Of a stretch of DNA of 64,000 nt, positions 51,422 to 58,449 are shown in pieces. Source of the DNA: Oscillatoria sp. CS-180 (GTDB taxonomy: Bacteria; Cyanobacteriota; Cyanobacteriia; Phormidesmidales; Phormidesmidaceae); NCBI RefSeq assembly GCF_028330965.1, contig NZ_JAQMUB010000100.1, positions 45,906 through 109,905 of the forward strand. Direction: 5' to 3'. Numbering within the stretch: the first letter of the stretch is position 1; the number at the start of each line of letters is the position of its first letter. The notes under the pieces are model-generated. The model was not told the DNA's origin. It searched no databases and was given only the letters and a program-made list of their open reading frames with translations. A program made the position numbers and the translations under genes.

Positions 51422-52648
51422 TCAACTAGCGTTGGGTTGGGCTGGTCGATGAGGTAATTCCAATTCACCTTCAACGAGAGTTGAGGATGAACTCTGATCA
51501 GGCTTTTGAGAGATGCCAAGGGCTTGTAGAGGGCTGTTGAGAACATCCACTAAATTAGCTGTGGCGTAATTCATCAAGTCGTTTGGATCAATCAGCACCC
51601 ATCCCTGAGCCGTTAATTCACGGAGCTCAAAGTGCAAATGTGGCCCAGTAGAGTTGCCAGTGCTACCGACCAAGCCAACAACCTCGCCCTGCTTAATTTG
51701 CTCCCCAGGACGTACCAGGATCTGAGACAGGTGAGGATAGCGGGTTTCTTGGGTGCCATTCTCGTGGCGCAGCATCACAGTTAAGCCATATCCCCCCAGA
51801 TAGTCGGCAGTAATCACCTCGCCATCTTTGGCTGCAAGGACCGGAGTGCCTTCGGGAGCTGCTAAGTCAACCCCAGCATGAAAGCGACGTTCCTGAAAAA
51901 TGGGATGGTTGCGCCAGCCAAACAAAGACGTAATCGGTGCTGGAATCGAGAGTGGAAAAATAAATTCTTCTGCGCCTCTTCTCAATAGGCTTAAGGGGCG
52001 TAGCTTATCATTTAAGGCCTCACGGCTTATAACAGTTAGTTCGCCAACAGTACCAGGTTCGTGGGAAACCCTAGTTTCTCGATGACTTCCTGATGGCTGA
52101 CTTACTGCTGGGTATTCTCCATCGCTAGCCTGCAAAGCCTCACCACAGCTACGCTTCAGAACTTCTCCGCCCTCTGCGGTAAATTGGCAGCTTGTAGAGC
52201 GCTCAAGAAACACCAGCGAGGGACTGTCAGGCGACGGCGTTGCCCCGAGACTATAGTCAGTTGGGTCAATGAAGTTGGTGTTGAACTCTACAGGTGCTTG
52301 AGCCTCAGAGCGTGGCGTACTGAGGGGTGAGGCTTCATCTACGAACTCAGGTTCAGACAGATCCGTTTCCACAGTTGGGGCCGTAGTAACCTGAGGGCGC
52401 AATAGCGCTTCTGCCGAGGTTTCCACCGGGTTACTGTCTGCAGATTCAATCGGGAGGCTAGGCGTGGTTGAAGTTGGGGCTTCGACCACAGCTGGAGTCT
52501 CAATTTCCATCTCAGCTTCAGCCCAGACTGGAAGTGTCGCCAGAACTAAACCACTCAATAATCCAAGGCTCCCTAGCGAACATACTCGTTCGAATCTAGA
52601 AAAATAGTTAGAAGCGTTCGATTTACCAAAAAGCGACTTTGATTTCAT
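51422..52648 (-). CDS. M23 metallopeptidase, proline/serine-rich N-region
   Basis: 408 residues from ATG 52648; an upstream start at 52693 adds 15 residues and cannot be excluded because neither has a clear ribosome site. A signal anchor (GLLSGLVLATLPVWAEA) and a long low-complexity linker (about 50-215) precede a LytM domain. Zinc ligands are in RRFHAGVDLAAPEG (HxxxD) and STGNSTGPHLHFELR (HxH). Peptidoglycan endopeptidase activity in the periplasm is expected. A direct-repeat promoter facing the other way overlaps its start. Confidence 0.85.
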   Translation of the reverse strand: MKSKSLFGKSNASNYFSRFERVCSLGSLGLLSGLVLATLPVWAEAEMEIETPAVVEAPTSTTPSLPIESADSNPVETSAEALLRPQVTTAPTVETDLSEPEFVDEASPLSTPRSEAQAPVEFNTNFIDPTDYSLGATPSPDSPSLVFLERSTSCQFTAEGGEVLKRSCGEALQASDGEYPAVSQPSGSHRETRVSHEPGTVGELTVISREALNDKLRPLSLLRRGAEEFIFPLSIPAPITSLFGWRNHPIFQERRFHAGVDLAAPEGTPVLAAKDGEVITADYLGGYGLTVMLRHENGTQETRYPHLSQILVRPGEQIKQGEVVGLVGSTGNSTGPHLHFELRELTAQGWVLIDPNDLMNYATANLVDVLNSPLQALGISQKPDQSSSSTLVEGELELPHRPAQPNAS

Positions 52649-52675
52649 ACTGATTTCATACCGATGCTTTAAGTT
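52643..52675 (+). promoter_or_regulatory. Direct-repeat promoter facing the second M23 gene
   Basis: TTTCAT (52643-52648), N5, TTTCAT (52654-52659), N10, TAAGTT (52670-52675). It points to the gene at 52866, giving a leader of about 190 nt that contains an ArsR-type operator (52759-52784). The repeat also overlaps the start of the divergent M23 gene. Confidence 0.6.
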
Positions 52676-52758
52676 TGTAGCCCTAAGCACCACTCCGGCA
52701 GCTACTCAGATACGGCAACTCTGTTCATAAAAAGCATAACTTGTGAAATGCAAAATCA

Positions 52759-52784
52759 CCTGAAAATCTGAAATATTATTCAGG
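52759..52784 (+). promoter_or_regulatory. ArsR/ZiaR-type operator before the second M23 gene
   Basis: CTGAA (52768-52772), N6, TTCAG (52779-52783), with a further CCTGAA half-site at 52759-52764 matching TTCAGG on the right. It closely resembles the ziaA operator, ATCTGAAATA being shared. Confidence 0.7.
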
Positions 52785-52865
52785 CGTTACACCATGCAGC
52801 CTGTTCTAAGGCATAATTCGGCAGACCTTTAGTCGCTGACCCCAACGGTGAGGAGTGTAACCCAG

Positions 52866-53486
52866 ATGAATAGACGGATAGATCTGCCTTTGTGCTGGCG
52901 TCAGGGCTGGCTCATGCGCAGCATTTTCTTTGCTCTAGGCATTGCTTTGGTGGGTGTCCTAAACCTGTCAACACTGTCTCAACCTGCTTTTGCTCAGGCC
53001 GAAAGCATTGCTCTATGGCAACAAGCCTCTTTTCCAGTCGAAAACTTTCAGGCTTACACATCTGCTTTTGGCTACCGCACCTCCCCCACTGGCGGCGGTG
53101 GCTCTCAGTTTCACTACGGCCTCGACATGGCAGCCCCGCAGGGTAGCTATGTACGCAACTGGTGGAGCGGCAAAGTGATCGAGATATCTGATCATACGAG
53201 TTGTGGCACGTCTGCCGTCATTCAATCTGGACAGTGGGAACATCGCTACTGTCATATGAGCGGTTGGGTTGAAGTCTCGAACGGCAGGCGGTATTTGGTT
53301 GATCCAGATGGCAGCATCCGCTATGAGCAGGGGCAAGAGTTGCCCACTGGAGAACGACTGGGCCGTGTGGGCATGACCGGACGCACCACTGGGCCGCATC
53401 TGCATTGGATGCTGAAATTTAATGGTGAATGGGTTGACCCTGGTCTGGTATTGAGGGCCATGTATGAAGCCCAGCAAGCAGGTTGA
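52866..53486 (+). CDS. Secreted M23 metallopeptidase
   Basis: 206 residues from ATG 52866; GAGGAG lies about 10 nt upstream, and the in-frame GTG at 52848 lies before that site. Signal peptide ends near QPAFAQA. LytM ligands: HYGLDMAAPQG (HxxxD) and TTGPHLHWMLKFNG (HxH), with an internal Cys pair (HTSCGTS, HRYCHMS). It would cut peptidoglycan cross-bridges. It overlaps the CPBP gene by 23 bp. It appears to carry both a direct-repeat promoter and an ArsR-type operator. Confidence 0.88.
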   Translation: MNRRIDLPLCWRQGWLMRSIFFALGIALVGVLNLSTLSQPAFAQAESIALWQQASFPVENFQAYTSAFGYRTSPTGGGGSQFHYGLDMAAPQGSYVRNWWSGKVIEISDHTSCGTSAVIQSGQWEHRYCHMSGWVEVSNGRRYLVDPDGSIRYEQGQELPTGERLGRVGMTGRTTGPHLHWMLKFNGEWVDPGLVLRAMYEAQQAG

Positions 53487-54315
53487 CCAGTTTCGCCGGT
53501 TAGTCAGCCAACTTTCTATCTCTGCTGCTCCTATTCGGGTGATTGGGTTTTTAGTAGTTTTAGCGCTGGTCTGGGTGCCGATCGCGCTCCCACTTTACCT
53601 GTGGTTCGGCACAACGACATTTTTAAGTGTGGTGCCGTTGGTTTTGCTGTATGGCCTTTTTGTGTTGGATCTTCAGATCTGGGGTAAACGAGTACACCAC
53701 CATTCAAAACCCTTGCAGGCGCACGGCCTGGTTAAATCAGCTCAGAACTGGCGGGAGCTATTGACTGGCATTGTTATCGGGGTAGTGAGCCTAGGGCTGC
53801 TCTTTGGAATAGAAGGCTGGCTAGGCTGGCTGCGGTGGCAGGTGCTGCCACTAGCCTTCTGGCGTATCCTGCTTGAAGGCTTCCTCGTTGGCTTGGGAGT
53901 CAGTCTGGCTGAGGAACTTGTGTTTCGTGGTTGGCTGCTGGATGAGTTGCGCTATGACTGGGGCTTTTCAAGGGCGCTGTGGGCTAGCAGTTTTGTCTAC
54001 GCTGCGCTCCATTTCATCAAGCCCTGGCAGGCTATTGTGAATGAGCTGCCGAGTTTTCCCGGATTGTTGCTGCTAGGACTGACGCTGGGATGGGCTCGCC
54101 AGCGTACTCAAGGCAGATTGGGCCTAGCCATTGGTCTGCATGGAGGACTGGTATGGGGATATTACCTGGTGGATGTGGGGGACTTGGCTAGCTACACCCA
54201 GGTAGTGCCCAACTGGGTCACCGGAATTAACCAGAATCCCTTAGCTGGAGCTGTAGGAGTAGTATTTTTGTCCGTCATAGCAGCACTATTACGACAGGTG
54301 GATGGCGAAATTTGA
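53464..54315 (+). CDS. CPBP-family intramembrane protease
   Basis: 283 residues with seven or eight TM segments. CPBP/Abi motifs: SLAEELVFRGWLLDELR (EExxxR) and AALHFIKPWQAI (FxxxH-type), plus IGLHGGLVWGY for the last His. These are Rce1-like glutamic proteases. In cyanobacteria they may process membrane proteins. It overlaps the M23 peptidase gene and is co-transcribed. Its stop codon lies in a 32-bp sequence repeated within the downstream methyltransferase gene. Confidence 0.88.
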   Translation: MKPSKQVDQFRRLVSQLSISAAPIRVIGFLVVLALVWVPIALPLYLWFGTTTFLSVVPLVLLYGLFVLDLQIWGKRVHHHSKPLQAHGLVKSAQNWRELLTGIVIGVVSLGLLFGIEGWLGWLRWQVLPLAFWRILLEGFLVGLGVSLAEELVFRGWLLDELRYDWGFSRALWASSFVYAALHFIKPWQAIVNELPSFPGLLLLGLTLGWARQRTQGRLGLAIGLHGGLVWGYYLVDVGDLASYTQVVPNWVTGINQNPLAGAVGVVFLSVIAALLRQVDGEI

Positions 54316-54344
54316 CCCAGTTTCAGATCAAGCCAGAGGAGCGG
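54313..54344 (+). repeat. 32-bp repeat unit A
   Basis: Thirty of 32 bases match 54966-54997 in the same orientation. The copy at 54966 encodes TQFQIKPEE in the methyltransferase. This copy overlaps the CPBP stop and is a displaced fragment of such a gene. Confidence 0.8.
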
Positions 54345-54348
54345 AAAA

Positions 54349-54614
54349 TGCATACGGCAAAAGCCCTACATCAGTTAGCTACGAGTTGGTATCGTCTAAG
54401 TTATCGAGTGATTGCTTTTGTCATTGGAGTTGGGCTAGCTGAGGCGGTTAGCTGGCACAACAGCTCATCTTTGCCAGCTATTAATGACAGTCACAGACAA
54501 TTACATCGGGCTCTTCCTAGCTTTTGGTGGAGCTATATACGAGGCTCAGCAAACTCGTTAATTTGCTGGCCTGTAGACATCGCCCCCAGTTTTCTAGAGT
54601 GCTGCTATCTATGA
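54349..54614 (+). CDS. Doubtful hypothetical protein before ICMT-like gene
   Basis: 88 residues from ATG 54349 with GGAG about 6 nt upstream; the stop overlaps the next ATG as ATGA. One hydrophobic stretch (YRVIAFVIGVGLAEAVSW) is plausible. The second half looks less protein-like than another frame (IGLFLAFGGAIYEAQQTR, ending near 54559), so a frameshift near 54480 is possible. It follows a 32-bp recombination repeat. It may be a remnant. Confidence 0.35.
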
Positions 54615-55063
54615 ATCTTAAAGTCCCACCAGTGGCTGTAATTGTCGTATTTGCTGCACTGATGGTGGCCGTGACCCGCCTACTGCCGGGGCTGACTTGG
54701 CTGGTTCCTGGGCGGCTGGTCATAGCAATCGTACTTACTTTGTTGGGTGGTGCGATTAGCCTGGCTGGAGTGGCTGCTTTTCGTCGGCATCAAACCACAG
54801 TTAACCCGATGGTCCCAGCGGCAGCGACTACCATCGTTTCCACTGGTCTCTATCGGTTTACGCGTAATCCGATGTATGTCGGATTTGTTCTAGGATTGAT
54901 GGGTTGGGCTACCTTCCTGTCTAATGTAGGAGCCGTCCTACTGGTGCTGGTTTGTGTGCTCTATCTGACCCAGTTTCAGATCAAGCCGGAGGAGCAGGCA
55001 CTGCTACAAAGATTCGGGAGCCTCTTCGCTGACTACATGGCGTCGGTACGTCGATGGCTGTAG
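54611..55063 (+). CDS. Isoprenylcysteine methyltransferase-family protein
   Basis: 150 residues from ATG 54611. Four TM segments and the family SAM-binding signature TGLYRFTRNPMYVGFVLG, then IKPEEQALLQRFGSLFADYMASVRRWL, match the ICMT/PEMT membrane methyltransferases. The protein or lipid acceptor is unknown. This is a second, intact member of the family whose other copy is split by the IS at 16536-17860. Confidence 0.85.
   Translation: MNLKVPPVAVIVVFAALMVAVTRLLPGLTWLVPGRLVIAIVLTLLGGAISLAGVAAFRRHQTTVNPMVPAAATTIVSTGLYRFTRNPMYVGFVLGLMGWATFLSNVGAVLLVLVCVLYLTQFQIKPEEQALLQRFGSLFADYMASVRRWL
54966..54997 (+). repeat. 32-bp repeat unit B
   Basis: This copy lies within the ICMT-like gene and is probably the parent of unit A at 54313-54344 (two mismatches). 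Confidence 0.8.
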
Positions 55064-55112
55064 AGGGTTTTCGGACAACAGACGCAATCCAGGCCACGAA
55101 ACTGTTCTAGAG

Positions 55113-55493
55113 TTAGTGTTCCTCTTTCCCGTGCAAGTGCCTGTTTTTGTTTGTTCTTCGGAGCTGACTGAGCCAACCGAGCAGAATTTGCAGCATTTCC
55201 AGTTCATGCTTCCAGAACCGATAGTCGTTAGACCTGGTGACAAAACGCGAAAATGTCCACCGCCCCAACTCGATCAGTATATAGAGGGCGGCTGCGATGA
55301 CGAGGTATTGCCAAAGGGTCAATCCCAGGGTCACACCGAATAGAAATCGCATCAAGAACGATGACTCCAGAATCGTAAACGGGATTTCAATCAGCGCTTC
55401 TGTCAGTACGACCTTCCACCCCACGCCGAAGAGCTTTTGCAAAATGGGGAAACGGTTCCCAAGGGCCTGAAAGAATGAGCGCAAATGTAGCAT
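55113..55493 (-). CDS. Unrecognised membrane protein
   Basis: 126 residues with two TM segments (about 45-62 and 66-86) and amphipathic ends. Motifs such as FLMRFLFGVTLGLTLWQYLVIAAALYILIE stand out (given as landmark, about residues 47-76). No family is recognised. A TTTCAT direct repeat lies 31 bp upstream but in the opposite orientation (55524-55540). The basic C-terminal tail (RRTNKNRHLHGKEEH) has two His. Confidence 0.6.
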   Translation of the reverse strand: MLHLRSFFQALGNRFPILQKLFGVGWKVVLTEALIEIPFTILESSFLMRFLFGVTLGLTLWQYLVIAAALYILIELGRWTFSRFVTRSNDYRFWKHELEMLQILLGWLSQLRRTNKNRHLHGKEEH

Positions 55494-55523
55494 AGCGAGG
55501 AAGGGGTGGAATCCCTAAAGACT

Positions 55524-55540
55524 TTTCATAATTCTTTCAT
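55524..55540 (+). promoter_or_regulatory. TTTCAT-N5-TTTCAT direct repeat without -10 box
   Basis: TTTCAT (55524-55529), N5, TTTCAT (55535-55540); no TAnnnT follows after 10 nt. It adjoins a rearrangement scar, so its original rightward target may have been lost. Confidence 0.45.
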
Positions 55541-55607
55541 AATTTTAGCCGTTTGGGTTATCACTACTAGAAATTAATCAATTCAGCTCAAGGGTTAGTT
55601 CTCGTCC

Positions 55608-56033
55608 AGGTGGTCAGCTACTTCTCGATAAACCGCTGTAATGTGGCCGTCTGCTAGGGTGTAGAACACATTTCGCCCTTGGCGGCTTAACCAAGCGCTG
55701 AGATTTGGGCACCCGCAGTTGATGAGACACTGCCGACTCCCCCATTTTCACCGCTGCCGCCAAATCGCAGACACAGAGTTCCTGCTGGTCGCCACGGGAC
55801 CCAAACAGTTCCGCCGCCTGCTGTAAATCCGTCAGGGCCAACTCAAGCTCGCCAAACTGATAGCGTAGAATCCCGCGATTGCCATAAGCCTCTGCCAGCT
55901 CAGGATTGAGCTGAATTGCAGTATCAAAGTCGGTCAGGGCGGCTTCGGCATTGTCCAGTTCGGTGTAGACTTTGCCCCGGTTGTAGTAGGCATCGGCATT
56001 GTCGGGGGCCAGGGCGCTCTCCTGGGGGATGAA
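55608..56033 (-). pseudogene. Chimeric TPR-ArsR pseudogene
   Basis: Read leftwards, the first part (from about 56020) nearly repeats the middle of the TPR protein at 57407-58207 (APDNADAYYNRGKVYTEL onward). It then switches at a shared Gln-Gln codon pair into the ziaR-like sequence ELCVCDLAAAVKMGESAVSHQLR. A 5-bp deletion relative to the intact ziaR gene then shifts the frame (after RLVK). If the frame is restored, the end would read LADGHITAVYREVADHLDE. So two neighbouring genes have been joined by an illegitimate recombination and the product is broken. Confidence 0.85.
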
Positions 56034-56318
56034 GCTGTTCCGGTGGCCAATCGGCACTTTACTCGTCCACCCTATGGCATTACCCTGACGCAGCAGCAGC
56101 GCCTGCTGGCACTACACCACCAGGATATCTATTGCGGTACAGCGATTCCGGTGGTCCCGGCGGTTCAGCAGATTTTGGCGGGCCAAATCCGGCGTCCTTG
56201 GCAGGGCTTTATGGGACTAAGCGTAGAACCAGAGGCATTTTTCAGTGCCCTTGAGATATTAGGCTTGAGGTTAGTTACCTCCACATCTTCCGAGCTAAGA
56301 TTCCATGCATCCTCATGA
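56025..56318 (+). pseudogene. 3' fragment of a larger gene (saccharopine-dehydrogenase-like?)
   Basis: An open frame without start or ribosome site encodes YGITLTQQQRLLALHHQDIY, then GTAIPVVPAVQQILAGQI and VEPEAFFSALEILGLRL. It reads like the last 90 residues of a longer enzyme. It reminds me of cyanobacterial saccharopine-dehydrogenase-like C-termini, but this is from memory and weak. It abuts the chimeric pseudogene and overlaps the next methyltransferase start, so it is a remnant stranded by rearrangement. Confidence 0.5.
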
Positions 56319-56931
56319 ATCGACAATTCAAGAGCAGTACAACCGGCTTGCCCACATCTATGATTGGCGCTGGGGGCGATATACTTCCAATACCCTGTCA
56401 TTCTTTAAAGCTTGGGCAGAGATCCCGATCTCCGCTGTGGTGCTGGATATTGCCTGTGGTACAGGTGAGCTGGAACGCTTACTGCTCAACGACGATCCGA
56501 ATCGAGCTATTGTCGGAGTTGACATTTCTGAACAAATGCTGGCGCAGGCCCGACAAAAACTGTCAGGCTATGCCAATCTGAGTTTTCAGCAGGCGATCGC
56601 CTCGCAGCTGCCGTTTCCCGATCAATCCTTTGATATCGTGGTGTCGGCCAATGCCTTTCACTATTTTCCTGAACCTGAGATGGCCCTTAAGGAAATAAAG
56701 CGAGTTTTGAAACCGCAGGGCAGCGTGGTGATTTTAGACTGGTGTAAAGACTTTCTACTGTGCCGGGTGTGTGACTGGATATTGAAACGATTAGACTCGG
56801 CCTATCAGCAGTGCTATACCGAGTCTGAACTGCACGATTTGCTCAATGACGCTGGGTTTCACATTGCCCGTGTTCAGCGAGTACGGTTTGATGTGGTCTG
56901 GGGGCTGATGGCAGTATCGGCTGTCAGTTAG
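56305..56931 (+). CDS. Class I SAM-dependent methyltransferase
   Basis: 208 residues with the Methyltransf_11/UbiE-like core: VVLDIACGTGELERLLL (motif I), IVGVDISEQML, QLPFPDQSFDIVVSANAFHYF and a post-motif LKPQGSVVILDW. Quinone, lipid or small-molecule methylation is typical. It is convergent with ziaR, with 3 bp between stops. Substrate unknown. Its start overlaps the end of the upstream fragment. Confidence 0.85.
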   Translation: MHPHESTIQEQYNRLAHIYDWRWGRYTSNTLSFFKAWAEIPISAVVLDIACGTGELERLLLNDDPNRAIVGVDISEQMLAQARQKLSGYANLSFQQAIASQLPFPDQSFDIVVSANAFHYFPEPEMALKEIKRVLKPQGSVVILDWCKDFLLCRVCDWILKRLDSAYQQCYTESELHDLLNDAGFHIARVQRVRFDVVWGLMAVSAVS

Positions 56932-56934
56932 CGT

Positions 56935-57327
56935 TTACTCGTCAAGGTGCTCTGCCACCTCACGATAGACCGACATGATATGGTCGTCGGCTAAACCGTA
57001 GAACACATTTCGCCCTTGGCGGCGGTACTTAACCAAGCGCTGAGATTTGAGCACCCGCAGCTGATGAGACACTGCCGACTCCCCCATTTTCACGGCAGCC
57101 GCCAGATCGCAGACACAGAGTTCCTGTTGGGCCAGGGCAGAGAGCAGTTTTAGCCGATGGGGGTCAGCTAGCGCACTGAAGAACTCCGCCATGCGCTGGG
57201 CTTTCTCAGTGGCTAGCACCTCAGACTGCACCTGCCGCACGTTATCCAGATGCACCAGAGATTCTTCGCAGGCAGGGGCGTCAGTATTTTGAGTGGGTTG
57301 CGCTTTTGCAGAACGAGACTTAGCCAT
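56935..57327 (-). CDS. ziaR: ArsR/SmtB zinc-sensing repressor (ZiaR-like)
   Basis: 130 residues from ATG 57327, which gives the ZiaR-like N-terminus (APACEESLVHLDNVRQVQ) and avoids an unusual 15-residue extension. The winged helix reads MAEFFSALADPHRLKLLSAL, then ELCVCDLAA (alpha3 CxC) and GESAVSHQLRVLKSQRLV. The C-terminal helix DDHIMSVYREVAEHLDE carries the Asp-x-His and His-x2-Glu alpha5 zinc site of SmtB/ZiaR. Apo-repressor binding with release by Zn2+ is expected. A CTGAA-N6-TTCAG operator lies just upstream (57379-57394). The same core occurs before ziaA and an M23 gene. Confidence 0.93.
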   Translation of the reverse strand: MAKSRSAKAQPTQNTDAPACEESLVHLDNVRQVQSEVLATEKAQRMAEFFSALADPHRLKLLSALAQQELCVCDLAAAVKMGESAVSHQLRVLKSQRLVKYRRQGRNVFYGLADDHIMSVYREVAEHLDE

Positions 57328-57378
57328 AATGAAAGAATTCTCAGCATCTCTTCTTATGATACTGAGAATCATTACCGC

Positions 57379-57394
57379 CTGAAAATCTGTTCAG
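57379..57394 (-). promoter_or_regulatory. ArsR/ZiaR-type operator of ziaR
   Basis: CTGAA (57379-57383), N6, TTCAG (57390-57394), overlapping ATCTG-TT-CAGAT. It lies about 50 bp before the chosen ziaR start, consistent with autorepression. Confidence 0.75.
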
Positions 57395-57406
57395 ATAAAA
57401 GGCAAA

Positions 57407-58207
57407 TCAAAGGCGATCGCCCCTCTCAATTGTCTGCTGCACCTGCTGGATAAAGTACAAGGTTTGCTGATAGCCTTGCTGGTTGCCACGGGCCTCAAAC
57501 AGCTCTGCCGCCTGCTGCAAATCTGCCAGGGCCAACTCCGGGTCACCAAGCTGATAGCGCAAAATCCCGCGATTGCCATAAGCCTCTGCCAGCTCCGGAT
57601 TGAGCTGAATTGCGGTATCAAAGTCGGTCAGGGCGGCGTCGGCATTGCCCAGTTCGGTGTAGACCTTGCCCCGGTTGTAGTAGGCATCGGCATTGTCGGG
57701 GGCCAGGGTGATCGCCTGATCTAGATCGCTCAGTGCCTGGGGCAAGCGCCCAGTCGCCGCCAAAATGATGCTGCGATCTAGGTAGGGCTGCACGAAGTCT
57801 GGGTCAAGCTCGATTGCCTGACTCAAATCAGCGATCGCCGCCTCGGCATCGGTCAAGTGAGAGTAGGCTTCGCCTCGGTTATAGAGCGTTTCCACATGGT
57901 CGGGGCGAAGCTGAAGTGCCGCAGAAAAGTCGTCAACCGCCTGCTGATAATCCCCCAGGTCATGGTAGGCAACGCCGCGATGGAGATAGGCATCGGCATT
58001 GTCTGCATCCGCCGCAATCGCCTCAGTGTAGGTGGCGATCGCCGCCTCTAGCTGTCCCTGCTCGGCCTGCTGTAGGCCCTGCTCGACTAACGGATCAGGG
58101 ACAGCCGCAATCGTTGCAGTTCGTCCAGGTTCAGGAACCGACAGTCCGCTTACTACCGTAACGACCAAGACCGTCAAACCGAGCATCAACCCTCTGTGGC
58201 GTCTCAT
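57407..58207 (-). CDS. Exported TPR-repeat protein
   Basis: 266 residues with a signal peptide (RRHRGLMLGLTVLVVTVVSG) and six TPR units, five of the regular 34-residue type, e.g. AYLHRGVAYHDLGDYQQAVDDF and AYYNRGKVYTELGNADAALTDF. A periplasmic scaffold is likely. The segment around 57480-57720 is nearly duplicated in the chimeric pseudogene at 55776-56020. It is upstream of ziaR in the same direction, with the ziaR operator between. Confidence 0.9.
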   Translation of the reverse strand: MRRHRGLMLGLTVLVVTVVSGLSVPEPGRTATIAAVPDPLVEQGLQQAEQGQLEAAIATYTEAIAADADNADAYLHRGVAYHDLGDYQQAVDDFSAALQLRPDHVETLYNRGEAYSHLTDAEAAIADLSQAIELDPDFVQPYLDRSIILAATGRLPQALSDLDQAITLAPDNADAYYNRGKVYTELGNADAALTDFDTAIQLNPELAEAYGNRGILRYQLGDPELALADLQQAAELFEARGNQQGYQQTLYFIQQVQQTIERGDRL

Positions 58208-58449
58208 TCTGACCTCCCAATAATGACAACCTGGACTCTTCTACGGCTCAGTTGTCCATGCAAGGGTAGATTAAAGCGCCGAAACAGTAGCCAAAGGCAA
58301 AGCTGTGACGCTTATTAAACCTGATCTCTGTTTAGTGTAACGAGCGGTGTCTGCTCCCGGATTTCACATTGATGAAAAGAATAGTGTGATCCCAAAAACC
58401 CAAAATCAGGCAAAATCATAAACTGATTGACCAACTGTGGGGACACTGC

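Noticed and set aside
54349..54614. Firm call of a coupled gene before the ICMT-like gene
   Set aside because: Start and overlap look good, but another frame is more protein-like in the second half and the region is a recombination scar; kept only as a doubtful feature.
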